This document shows, piece by piece, positions 17,241 through 25,042 of a stretch of 64,000 nucleotides of DNA. The notes under the pieces are model-generated. The model was not told where the DNA came from. It searched no databases and saw nothing but the letters and a program-made list of their open reading frames with translations. Made by a program: the position numbers and the translations under genes. How positions within the stretch are numbered: position 1 is the first letter of the stretch; each line of letters starts with the position of its first letter. This stretch comes from Litorihabitans aurantiacus. GTDB lineage: Bacteria > Actinomycetota > Actinomycetes > Actinomycetales > Beutenbergiaceae. The stretch covers positions 3,038,001-3,102,000 of the forward strand of contig NZ_BSUM01000001.1 in assembly GCF_030161595.1 (NCBI RefSeq), given 5' to 3'.

Positions 17241-17278
17241 GGCCCCACCCTGGCACGGGTCCGCGGCCGCGGACGGCT

Positions 17279-17329
17279 CTCGTGGGGAAGTTCCGGACGT
17301 CCCGTCCGTCCGGAACTTCCCCACCAGCG
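17279..17329. repeat. Intergenic hairpin, TGGGGAAGTTCCGG family, copy 1
   Basis: TGGGGAAGTTCCGGACG (17283-17299) pairs perfectly over 17 bp with 17307-17323 across a 7-nt loop. CTCG and CCAGCG flank the stem. Lies between the divergent metallophosphoesterase and hydrolase genes. Confidence 0.85.
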
Positions 17330-17418
17330 CCGTCGCGAGGCCGCCGAGGGTCTCGTGGGATTCGGGGCGGCGCGCCTGTGTACCGTGCAGCGGGCTCGAC
17401 GATCGGAGGTGACGGGCG

Positions 17419-18228
17419 ATGGACGAGCACGCGATCGCCCTCGTGCACCGCCACCACCGCACCCCCGACGGCACGACGATCGCCTACTCCGCGCTCGGGG
17501 GACGCGGGCCCGACGTCCTCCTCCTGCACGGCCTCGCGGGCAGCGGCCGCGAGATGCTCGAGTCCGCGCGGGCGCTCGGCGGGCGCCGCGCGATCGTCGT
17601 CGACCAGCGCGGGCACGGCCGCTCCACCCGGGTGCCGACGGACACCTCGCGCGAGGCGTTCGTCGCCGACGTCGTCGGCGTTCTCGAGCGCGAGTCGTCC
17701 GGTCCCTCGGACCTCGTCGGACAGTCGATGGGCGGGCACACCGCGATGCTGGTGGCGGCGGCCCGACCCGACCTGGTGCGGCGCCTCGTGCTGCTGGAGG
17801 TCGACGAGGGCAGCGGGAGCGAGGCGGATCGCGAGGCGATGGCCGCGTACTTCCGGAGCTGGCCCGTTCCGTTCGCGGACGAGACCGCCGCGCGCGCGGC
17901 GCTGGGGGACGGCGCGCTCGAGCGGGCCTGGGTCGCCGATCTGGAGTGCCGCGCGGACGGCCTGCACCCCCGCTTCGACGCCGACGTCATGGCGGCGGTG
18001 GCGGCCGGCGTCGCGCGGCCCCGCTGGGAGGAGTGGGGCCGGGTGAGCGCGCCGACCCTCGTCGTCTACGCCGACGGCGGCATGTTCACGCCGGCGACGA
18101 AGGACCGTTTCGTCGCGGCCGGCCGTGACGTCACGCGGGTCGACCTGGCCGGCGCCTCCCACGACGCCCACCTGGACGCGACCGACGCGTGGCTCGCCGT
18201 CCTGCGCGACTTCCTGGACGCGCCGTGA
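17419..18228 (+). CDS. Alpha/beta fold hydrolase
   Basis: 269-aa alpha/beta hydrolase. The oxyanion-hole loop is LLLHGLAGSGRE, the nucleophile elbow GQSMGGHTAM (Ser about residue 102), and the catalytic His in GASHDAHLDATDAW near the C-terminus. The acid is probably Asp in VYADGGMFTP or just before it. No signal peptide. The ATG at 17419 follows GGAGGTGACGGGCG. The stop overlaps the GTG of the GrpB-like gene (GTGA), so the two are co-translated. The fold covers esterases, haloperoxidases and lipases, and the substrate is not predictable. Confidence 0.9.
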   Translation: MDEHAIALVHRHHRTPDGTTIAYSALGGRGPDVLLLHGLAGSGREMLESARALGGRRAIVVDQRGHGRSTRVPTDTSREAFVADVVGVLERESSGPSDLVGQSMGGHTAMLVAAARPDLVRRLVLLEVDEGSGSEADREAMAAYFRSWPVPFADETAARAALGDGALERAWVADLECRADGLHPRFDADVMAAVAAGVARPRWEEWGRVSAPTLVVYADGGMFTPATKDRFVAAGRDVTRVDLAGASHDAHLDATDAWLAVLRDFLDAP

Positions 18229-18710
18229 CCCGGCCGAGTCTCGTCGCGCCGCGTCCGCAGGAGTGGGCGCGGCGCGCGATCGAGCGGACGACGGCGATCC
18301 ACCGGGTCCTGCCGGACGTCCCGATCGAGCACATCGGCTCCACCGCGGTCCCCGACCTGCCGGCGAAGGACTGCATCGACCTCCTCGTGGGCGTCGACGC
18401 CGCAGCGATCGTCGCGAGCACCGACGCACTCGCGGCGGTCGGCTGGGACGTCGAGGGTGCCCTCGCGCACCACGCCTGGCTGAGCTGGCCGCACCGGTCC
18501 GAGCGATCGTGCGTCGTGCACGTGGTCGAGGACGGCGGGCGGGCGTGGCGACGACCCATCGCCTTCCGCGACCTCCTGCGCGCCGACGCGGACGCCCGGC
18601 GGCGCTACCTCGACGTCAAGCGGGCGGCCGCGGCCACGAGCCAGGGGTGGGACGACTACACGGCCCGCAAGACCGTGATCGTCGCGGAGCTGCTGATACG
18701 CGACGGCTGA
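18225..18710 (+). CDS. GrpB family protein (nucleotidyltransferase-like fold)
   Basis: 161-aa UPF0157/GrpB-type protein. The diagnostic segment is IEHIGSTAVPDLPAKDCIDLLVGV, with the G-S motif and Asp residues of a nucleotidyltransferase-like fold. HVVEDGG and FRDLLRADADARRRYLDVKR follow as in relatives. The GTG at 18225 overlaps the hydrolase stop. GrpB-type domains occur alone or fused to CoaE. Their biochemical role is not established. Confidence 0.85.
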   Translation: MTRPSLVAPRPQEWARRAIERTTAIHRVLPDVPIEHIGSTAVPDLPAKDCIDLLVGVDAAAIVASTDALAAVGWDVEGALAHHAWLSWPHRSERSCVVHVVEDGGRAWRRPIAFRDLLRADADARRRYLDVKRAAAATSQGWDDYTARKTVIVAELLIRDG

Positions 18711-18810
18711 CGGCCCGTCCCGCCGTCGCGGGCGCCGTGCCGCGTGCCTCGTGCCAGCAGGGTGGCCGTTCCCCACCCGGTGTCGCCGTCACGAGCGCCC
18801 GGACTCGCCG

Positions 18811-18861
18811 CTCGTGGGGAAGTTCCGGACGTCCCAGGCGTCCGGAACTTCCCCACCAGCG
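18811..18861. repeat. Intergenic hairpin, TGGGGAAGTTCCGG family, copy 2
   Basis: Stem TGGGGAAGTTCCGGACG (18815-18831) pairs perfectly with 18839-18855 across a 7-nt loop. The stem is identical to the copy at 17279, while the loop differs. Confidence 0.85.
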
Positions 18862-18904
18862 GCACGATGCACCGCCCACCGCCGTCGCGCGACCACCGAA
18901 GGGT

Positions 18905-18954
18905 CTCGTGGGGAAGTTCCGCAGGCCTGAGCCTGCGAAAGTTCCCCACGAGCG
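18905..18954. repeat. Intergenic hairpin, TGGGGAAGTTCC family, copy 3
   Basis: TGGGGAAGTTCCGCAGGC (18909-18926) faces GCCTGCGAAAGTTCCCCA (18931-18948), 16 of 18 pairs. The inner stem differs from copies 1 and 2 but still pairs, which suggests compensatory change. Confidence 0.8.
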
Positions 18955-18979
18955 CAGGTGTGCGACTCCGGGCGCGGTC

Positions 18980-19031
18980 GAGAACGGCGGGTGCTGCTCG
19001 ACCGGCGCGCTCGAGCAGCACCCAGCGTTCT
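18980..19031. repeat. Intergenic hairpin, GAGAACGGCGGGTGCTGCTC family, copy 1
   Basis: AGAACGGCGGGTGCTGCTCGA at the left faces GAGCAGCACCCAGCGTTCT at the right, with an internal mismatch, around a short GC loop. Confidence 0.75.
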
Positions 19032-19050
19032 GGCGCAGACACGTGCGGCT

Positions 19051-19102
19051 GAGAACGGCGGGTGCTGCTCGGGCGGCGCGTTCGAGCCGCACCCAGCGTT
19101 CT
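19051..19102. repeat. Intergenic hairpin, GAGAACGGCGGGTGCTGCTC family, copy 2
   Basis: Direct repeat of the element 71 bp upstream, with the same left arm and a slightly diverged right arm (GAGCCGCACCCAGCGTTCTC). Confidence 0.75.
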
Positions 19103-19134
19103 CGGGCGCAGCGGCGCGCGGCGGCGGCGCCGCG

Positions 19135-19200
19135 CACCCGCACCCGCACCCGCACCCGCACCCGCACCCGCACCCGCACCCGCACCTGCACCTGCACCCG
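19135..19200. repeat. Eleven tandem CACCCG/CACCTG hexamers
   Basis: Eight CACCCG units, two CACCTG units, then one CACCCG. On the minus strand this is a run of GGG tracts spaced by TGC, a sequence able to fold into a G-quadruplex. It ends about 118 nt before the symporter start codon. Confidence 0.9.
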
Positions 19201-19318
19201 CACCACCGTTCACCCCGACGAAACCCCGCGCCATCCGCGCGCAACGTGCCCACGGCACGCTCGACGTCGTCGACCCGCCCCGACGACACGGCGACCCGCT
19301 CGCCGACAGGAGACGACC

Positions 19319-20620
19319 GTGAAGCACCTCAAGCACCCCGCCGCCCAGATCGGGCTGGCCGCCGTGGCCGGCGTCGTCGCGGGCCTGATCCTCGGCGACT
19401 GGGCCGGGAACCTCCGGTTCGTCGGCGACCTGTTCATCCGCCTCATCCAGATGTCGATCGTGCCCCTGGTGATGGCCAGCGTCATCGTGGCGACCGGGTC
19501 GATGGCCGGGGCCGGCACCGGGCGCCTCGCGTCGCGCACGTTCGGCTGGATCCTCGGGTTCTCGGTCGTCTCCGCCGTCGTCGCGTGGGGTCTCGGCACG
19601 CTCCTGCGCCCGGGCGACGGCATCACGTTCAGCGAACCGGTCGACCCCGAGCTGATCGAGTCGGCGCAGGCCGCGACCGGATGGCAGGAGACGCTCCTCG
19701 GCTTCGTCTCCACCAACGTCGTGGAGGCGATGGCCGGTGCGTCGATGATCCCGATCATCGTGTTCTCGCTGCTGTTCGGCCTCGCGACCAACGCCTACGT
19801 GCGCACCACCGGCAACCGGCTCATCCTCGACCTGCTCGACCAGGTCCAGCAGGTCGTCCTCACGATGATCCGGTTCGTCATGGTGATCGCCCCGGTGGGC
19901 GTGTTCTGCCTCCTCGCGGCGATCGCGGGCGAGGTGGGCTTCGCCGTCGTCACCTCCGCCCTGGCCTACCTCGGCACGACGCTGCTCGGCGTCCTGATCG
20001 TCATGGCCCTGATGGTCCTCACGGTGACCGCGCGCACCGGCCTGAACCCGTTGCGCCTGCCCGGCAAGCTGGCCGAGCAGACCGTCATCGCGATCACGAC
20101 GACGAGCTCCGCCGTCACCTACCCCACCGTGCTGCGCAACACCGTCGAGAAGGTCGGCGTGAGCCGACGGGTCGCGAACTTCACCCTCAGCATCGGCCTG
20201 ACGATGGGCTCGTGCGGCGCGGTGCTGAACTACACGATCGTCGTGCTGTTCCTCGCGCAGTCCGGCGGCGTCCAGCTCACCACGGGTCAGATCCTGCTCG
20301 GGATGGGGCTCGCCATCCTCCTCAACATGGGGACGATCACCGTGCCCGGCGGGTTCTCGGTGGTCGCGCTGTTCCTCGGCACGTCGCTCGGGCTGCCGCT
20401 CGAGGCCGTCGGTCTCCTCATCGCCGTGGACTGGTTCACGGGCATCTTCCGCACGTTCCTCAACGTCAACGGCGACACGATCGTCGCGATGCTGGTGGCG
20501 CAGCCGACCGGCGAGATCGACCGCGAGGTGTACGACGGCCTGCGCACCGTCGAGACGACCACCGAGGCCGATCCGGACGAGCTGCAGCCGCAGCTCGCGC
20601 GCGCGGACGACGCGGGCTGA
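19319..20620 (+). CDS. Dicarboxylate/amino acid:cation symporter (DAACS family)
   Basis: 433-aa membrane transporter. About eight hydrophobic segments with two re-entrant loops are expected. The first diagnostic region ITTTSSAVTYPTVL replaces the usual serine-rich SSS hairpin, and the second is NMGTITVPGGFSVVAL with FRTFLNVNGDTIVAML, containing the N-x-x-GD cation/substrate motif. The GTG start at 19319 follows AGGAGA. It imports dicarboxylates or acidic or neutral amino acids with Na+ or H+. Which one cannot be decided here. It stands alone, preceded by the hexamer array and followed by a long inverted repeat that may terminate it. Confidence 0.9.
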   Translation: MKHLKHPAAQIGLAAVAGVVAGLILGDWAGNLRFVGDLFIRLIQMSIVPLVMASVIVATGSMAGAGTGRLASRTFGWILGFSVVSAVVAWGLGTLLRPGDGITFSEPVDPELIESAQAATGWQETLLGFVSTNVVEAMAGASMIPIIVFSLLFGLATNAYVRTTGNRLILDLLDQVQQVVLTMIRFVMVIAPVGVFCLLAAIAGEVGFAVVTSALAYLGTTLLGVLIVMALMVLTVTARTGLNPLRLPGKLAEQTVIAITTTSSAVTYPTVLRNTVEKVGVSRRVANFTLSIGLTMGSCGAVLNYTIVVLFLAQSGGVQLTTGQILLGMGLAILLNMGTITVPGGFSVVALFLGTSLGLPLEAVGLLIAVDWFTGIFRTFLNVNGDTIVAMLVAQPTGEIDREVYDGLRTVETTTEADPDELQPQLARADDAG

Positions 20621-20631
20621 GGGGCGTCCGC

Positions 20632-20741
20632 GTCCGCTGTGAGCGGCCGGCTGCACCATCGGCCGAGGCTCAGTGGCGGTCTCACCCCGTTCCCACGGTG
20701 GGCCGCCGCGGCCGGGCCGACGCCAGCCGCTCACAGCGGAC
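20632..20741. repeat. Large inverted repeat, GTCCGCTGTGAGCGGC family, copy 2
   Basis: GTCCGCTGTGAGCGGC (20632-20647) and its exact complement (20726-20741) form 16-bp perfect arms around 78 nt. Same arms as the element at 7308-7420. Lies between the symporter stop and the next gene. Confidence 0.8.
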
Positions 20742-20774
20742 GGGCCGCCCCGCACGCCGGTAGGGTGCGGCGGC

Positions 20775-21419
20775 ATGACCGGCGCGAGCGCCCCGACCGA
20801 CCTCAAGCGCGAGATCTCCGGCTACGCCGCGCGCGCGGATCGCTTCGACGTCCTCGACCTGCCGCCGCGGACCTACCTCGCGGTCGACGGCCACGGCGAC
20901 CCGAACACCGCCCCCGCGTGGGCCGACGCGCTCGCGGCGCTCTACCCGGTCGCCTACGCCCTCAAGCACCTCGGTCGGCGCGAGCTCGGCCGCGACCACG
21001 TCGTGATGCCGCTCGAGGCGCTGTGGTGGTCGGCCGACATGGCGACCTTCACCAGCGCCCGCGACAAGTCGACCTGGGACTGGCGCGCCATGATCCTCAC
21101 GCCCGCGTGGGTCACGCCCGAGCACGTCGCGACGGCGACCGCAGCCGTCCGGTAGAAGCAGCGCGACGGCGCGTCCCCCGCCCTCGAGCGCCTGCGTCAC
21201 GTCACGCTCGCGGAGGGCCTGGTGGTGCAGACGCTGCACGTCGGGCCGTACGACGACGAGGGCCCGGTGCTCGCGCGCCTGCACGACGAGGTGATCCCCG
21301 AGCGGAGCCTGCGGATGACCGGGCACCACCACGAGATCTACCTCGGCGACCCCCGACGTGCCGCGCCCGAGCGGCTGCGCACGATCCTGCGCCAGCCGGT
21401 CGAGCGCCGCGCACCCTGA
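20775..21419 (+). pseudogene. GyrI-like small-molecule-binding protein interrupted by an in-frame TAG
   Basis: The frame from the ATG at 20775 gives TDLKREISGYAARADRF, YLAVDGHGDPN and WWSADMATFTSARDKSTWDW, then TAG at 21153-21155. It continues without any frame change as KQRDGASPALERLRHVTL, LVVQTLHVGPYDDEGPV and HHHEIYLGDPRR, to TGA at 21419. Together the two parts match a complete GyrI-like (SBMC/BmrR C-terminal type) protein of about 214 aa, and the LHVGPYDDEGPVL segment is characteristic. So a single amber codon splits an otherwise intact gene. TAGGGT eight bases before the ATG may be its -10 box. If the TAG is real, the gene is dead or depends on readthrough. Confidence 0.75.
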
Positions 21420-21493
21420 GAGGCGCACCCCCGAACGCCGCGCACCCTGAACGCCGCGCACCCTGAACGCCGCGCACCCTGAACGCTGAACCC
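21402..21493. repeat. 16-bp tandem repeat grown from a gene end
   Basis: GAACGCCGCGCACCCT occurs three times in tandem (21433-21480). A diverged copy at 21402-21417 is the last codons and stop of the GyrI-like gene, a degenerate copy lies at 21418-21432, and a partial copy at 21481. The array looks like duplication of the 3' end of that gene. Confidence 0.8.
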
Positions 21494-21780
21494 GGCACCA
21501 CGGCCCCCGGACACCCGGTTCCCCGACCCGCACCCCACCGGTAGGCTCCCTCGCGTGCTCATCCGACCTCCCCTCCCGGCGCCCGCGCGCCCGCTGGGTC
21601 GCGTGATGACGCACATCGGGACGAACGGCTACGTCTCGAGCTGGGGCGAGGACCTCTCCGGGGTCCAGCCCGCGGCCGGCTAGCGCCGGCCCCTCCCCGC
21701 CGGGACACCCGCACCTGCGCGGGATCGCCTCGGACCCGGTCCGGTGCACGCGATCCCCGCCGTCGACCCCAGGACCCCTC
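21420..21780. other. Intergenic region before the mrp operon
   Basis: Holds the 16-bp tandem repeat, a possible 42-codon ORF (21555-21683), and about 100 bp without recognisable signals before the mrpA start, apart from AGGA near it. Confidence 0.6.
21555..21683 (+). CDS. Possible 42-aa small protein
   Basis: A GTG-started frame encodes a Pro/Arg-rich N-terminus, then GRVMTHIGTNGYVSSWGEDL, ending in TAG. TAGGCT seven bases before the GTG could be a leaderless -10. There is no recognisable domain and no Shine-Dalgarno. It may be a leader peptide or chance. Transcription data would be needed to call it a gene. Confidence 0.3.
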   Translation: MLIRPPLPAPARPLGRVMTHIGTNGYVSSWGEDLSGVQPAAG

Positions 21781-24668
21781 GTGCTGCTCTCCTGCCTCAT
21801 CGCCGCGTTCGCCCTCGCGGCCGCCGCCCCCACCGCGACCCGGCTGCTGGGCCGCAACACCGGCTGGCTGCTGGCCGCCGGGCTCCTCGGCGTCGCCGTG
21901 CCGCTCGCGGCCACCGCCGTCGACGGCGCGAACGACCAGGTCGTCCCGTGGATGCCGACGCTCGGCATCGACCTCGCGCTCCGCCTCGACGGGCTCGGCC
22001 TCGTCTTCGCGATGCTCGTCCTGCTGGTCGGCGCCGCGGTCCTCGCCTACTCCTCGCGCTACCTGAAGCCGGGCCGGCATGCCTCCTTCTTCGGCCTCAT
22101 GGCGCTGTTCGCGGCCTCGATGCTGCTGCTCGTCCTGTCCGACGACGTCGTCGTGATGTTCGTGGCGTGGGAGGCCACCACGCTCTGCTCGTTCTTCCTC
22201 ATCTCGCGCTCGGGCGAGGGCGCGCGCGAGCCCGCGATCCGGACCCTGCTCGTGACGGCGCTCGGCGGCCTCGCGCTGCTGGCCGCCGTCGTGACCATGG
22301 CCGTGGCCACCGGCACCACGCGGCTCAGCGCGATCCTCGCCGACGAGATCTGGTCTCGCGACGGCGCGTTCACCACGGTCGTCGCCGTCCTGCTCGCGAT
22401 CGCGGCCTTCACCAAGTCGGCCCAGTTCCCGTTCCAGGCGTGGCTGCCGGACTCGATGGTCGCCATCACGCCGGTCAGCGCCTACCTGCACGCCGCCGCG
22501 ATGGTGAAGGCCGGCATCTACCTCCTGCTGCGCTTCTCCCCCGCGGTCGGGCAGGAGGTGGTCTGGTCCGCGCTGCTGATCTCCGCGGGCCTGATCACCT
22601 CGATCATCGGCGCGCTCGCCGCGCTGCGGCGCCACGACCTCAAGGAGCTCCTGGCCTACTCCACGATGAGTCAGCTCGGTCTGCTGGTCGCGACGATCGG
22701 CGTCGGCACGCCCGAGGCGCTCGCCGCCGGGGTGATCCACACGATCGCGCACGCGCTGTTCAAGGCCGCGCTGTTCATGCTCGTCGGGGTCGTCGACGTC
22801 CAGGCCGGCACGCGCGACATCCGCCGCCTGACGGACCTGCGCCGCCGCATGCCGGTCACCTTCACGCTCACCGCGGTCGCCGCGGCCTCGATGGCGGGCG
22901 TCCCGCCGCTGCTGGGCTTCCTCAGCAAGGAGAGCCTCCTCGACGCGTTCTGGGAGGCCCCCGGACCCGACCTGCTCGGGCCGGTGCTCGCCGTCGTCGT
23001 CGCGCTCGTGGCCGTGCTCACCTTCGCCTACTCGGCCCGCATCGTCCTGGACGGCTTCGGTCCGCTGCGGCCCGGGCTCGCGCTGTCGGACGTCGACGCC
23101 GACGACGAGAGCAGCCCCGTCGAGCCGCCCCACGAGGCGCGCCCCACCTTCTGGGGCCCGGTCGCCCTCCCGGCGCTGGCCGGCGTCGCGCTCGGCGTCG
23201 TCCCGTTCGTCCTCGACGGCCTCGTGAGCGGCGCCGCGAGCGCCGCCTCGGGCACCGCGCAGGAGGAGCACCTCTCGCTCTGGCACGGCGTCAACCCCGC
23301 CCTCGTCCTGTCCGTGATCGTCCTGGTGACCGGGACCGCGCTCGCGCTCGGGCGCGAGCGGGTCGACCGGGCCCTGGCGCGGGCCCGCCTCCCGTTCTCC
23401 GCCCTCGCGGTGGTCGACGGCGCTCGCGCGGGCCTCATCCGCCTCGGCGCCCTCGTGGGGCGTCCGACGGCAACGTCCGCGCCCCGCCGTCACCTCCTGA
23501 TCCCCGCGGTCTGCCTCACGCTGATCGCGGGGGCCGCGCTCGCCGTCGGCGGCCTCGACCTCCCGGCCCGGGTTCCGGGCGACGTCGCGGCCACCGACGC
23601 GGGGCTGCTCGCCCTGGTCGTGGCCGGGACGGTGTCGGCCGTCCTCGCACGCACGCGGATCGGCGCGGTCGTGGTGACGGGGGTCGTGGGCTTCGCGATG
23701 ACGGCGTGGTTCTTCACGCTGGGCGCCGCCGACGTCGCGCTCACGCAGCTGCTGGTCGAGATCCTCACCGTCGTGGTGATGGTGCTGCTCCTGCGCCGCC
23801 TGCCGTACCGGTTCCGGCGCGAGCCGCGGCGCGGCGCCGTGCTGCCCGCCGTGGTCGCGATCGCCGCGGGCGCCGCCACGACCCTCGGGGTGTGGGCGCT
23901 GACGGGCCGGCGCGGGCTCTCGCCGGCTGGCGAGTGGTACGTGACCCAGGGCGAGGCGGAGACCGGCGGCGCGAACGTCGTCAACACGATCCTGGTCGAC
24001 TTCCGCGCGCTGGACACCCTGGGCGAGCTGACCGTGCTCGGCGTCGCGGGCGTGACGATCCTCGTCCTGCTGCGCGCCCGCCGGGAGCTCCCGCCGCGCG
24101 AGCCCGAACCCGCCGTCGACACCTCCTCCCCGCTCGCGGACGCGGGCGCCAACGCCGTCTTCACCCGGACCCTGACCCGCGCGGTCGGGCCGCTGACCGT
24201 GCTGCTGTCGGCCGTGCTGCTCCTGCGCGGCCACCAGGAGCCCGGCGGCGGCTTCATCGCCGCGCTGATGGGCGGGGCGGGTGTCGCGCTGGTGTACCTG
24301 GCGGCGCCGTCGGACCGCGCGGCCCGGATCCGCGCCCCCACCTCCTGCTCATCGGCGCGGGCGTCCTCGTGGCCACGGGCGTCGGGCTCGTCGGTCTGGT
24401 CGAGGGCTCGTTCCTCACCCCGATGAGCGTGGACCTGCTCGGCCTGTACGTGACCAGCGCGCTCGTGTTCGACGTCGGGGTCTACCTCGCCGTCATCGGC
24501 GTCGTGCTCGCCGCGCTGAACCTGCTCGGTCTGCCGCGCAGCGGGCCACCCTCGGCGGTCGCCGCGACGCGGTTCCGGCGCGCGCCCGAGACCGGACCCG
24601 AGACGGAACCCGAGACCGAACCCGTGCCCGACGCCGAACCCCGGACCGCGAAGGAGGTCGCCCCGTGA
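21781..24668 (+). CDS. mrpA: Mrp-type Na+/H+ antiporter subunit A (with MnhB-like C-terminus), one missing base
   Basis: About 962-aa subunit related to NuoL plus MrpB. It has many membrane helices, KSAQFPFQAWLPDSMVAITPVSAYLHAA (quinone-oxidoreductase-like core with conserved Lys), KELLAYSTMSQLG, and at the C-terminus the DUF4040 and MnhB parts (FREALDTLGELTVLG-like, LLRGHQEPGGGFIAAL). The frame breaks at the C5 run 24335-24339. One more C joins APSDRAARIRAP to HLLLIGAGVLVATGVGLV and a last stretch ending EVAP. The length, 2,888 nt, is one short of 963 codons. A GTG start at 21781 follows AGGA. With subunits C-G it exchanges Na+ (or K+) for protons and supports alkali and salt tolerance. Confidence 0.92.
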
Positions 24669-25042
24669 TCATCGCGATCGCCACCGGCGTGCTCGTCGCC
24701 GGCGCCGTCTACCTGTTCTCGCGGCGCGAGATGCTGCGCGTGATCCTCGGCTTCGTGCTGCTGAGCCACGCCGTCAACCTCACGATCATCGCCTCGGGCG
24801 GCACCTCGCGCCGCGGCGAGCCGCTCGGCTCCGACCTCGACCCCGCCACGACGGCGGACCCGCTCCCCCAGGCCTTCGTGCTGACGGCGATCGTCATCGC
24901 GTTCGCGATCACGATCGTCATGCTCGTCATGGCCGTCACCGGCCGGCACGACGACGACCTCGCCGACGCGAGCGACGACGATCCCGCTGAGACCGACGGC
25001 GACGACAGAGCCACCACCACCGCCGAGGAGGGGGCCGCATGA
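24665..25042 (+). CDS. mrpC: Mrp antiporter subunit C
   Basis: 125-aa NuoK-like subunit. Three helices carry the family motif VILGFVLLSHAVNLTII. The C-terminus is an acidic hydrophilic tail. The GTG at 24665 overlaps the mrpA stop (GTGA), and its own stop overlaps mrpD (ATGA). Confidence 0.92.
   Translation: MIIAIATGVLVAGAVYLFSRREMLRVILGFVLLSHAVNLTIIASGGTSRRGEPLGSDLDPATTADPLPQAFVLTAIVIAFAITIVMLVMAVTGRHDDDLADASDDDPAETDGDDRATTTAEEGAA

Larger units (their letters stand above)
18711..19318. other. 608-bp repeat-rich intergenic region
   Basis: No gene is supported. It holds four hairpin elements of two families (18811-18861, 18905-18954, 18980-19031, 19051-19102), then eleven tandem hexamers (19135-19200), then the leader and AGGAGA ribosome binding site of the symporter gene. 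Any promoter for the symporter must lie in or after this array. Confidence 0.8.

Noticed and set aside
19100-19215. Proline/histidine or Thr-Arg repeat peptides encoded by the hexamer array
   Set aside because: No ribosome binding site or conserved flank. The frames run straight through intergenic hairpins, so the repeat is treated as DNA structure.
16245-21155. Reassignment of TAG to an amino acid in this organism
   Set aside because: TAG ends the permease gene at 3073 normally, and only two internal TAGs are seen in 64 kb. Mutation or base-call error is far simpler.
21559-24234. 891-codon antisense frame over mrpA
   Set aside because: Low-complexity Arg/Glu/Asp/Gly-rich translation and no start signals. 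The plus-strand frame is a clear Mrp subunit.
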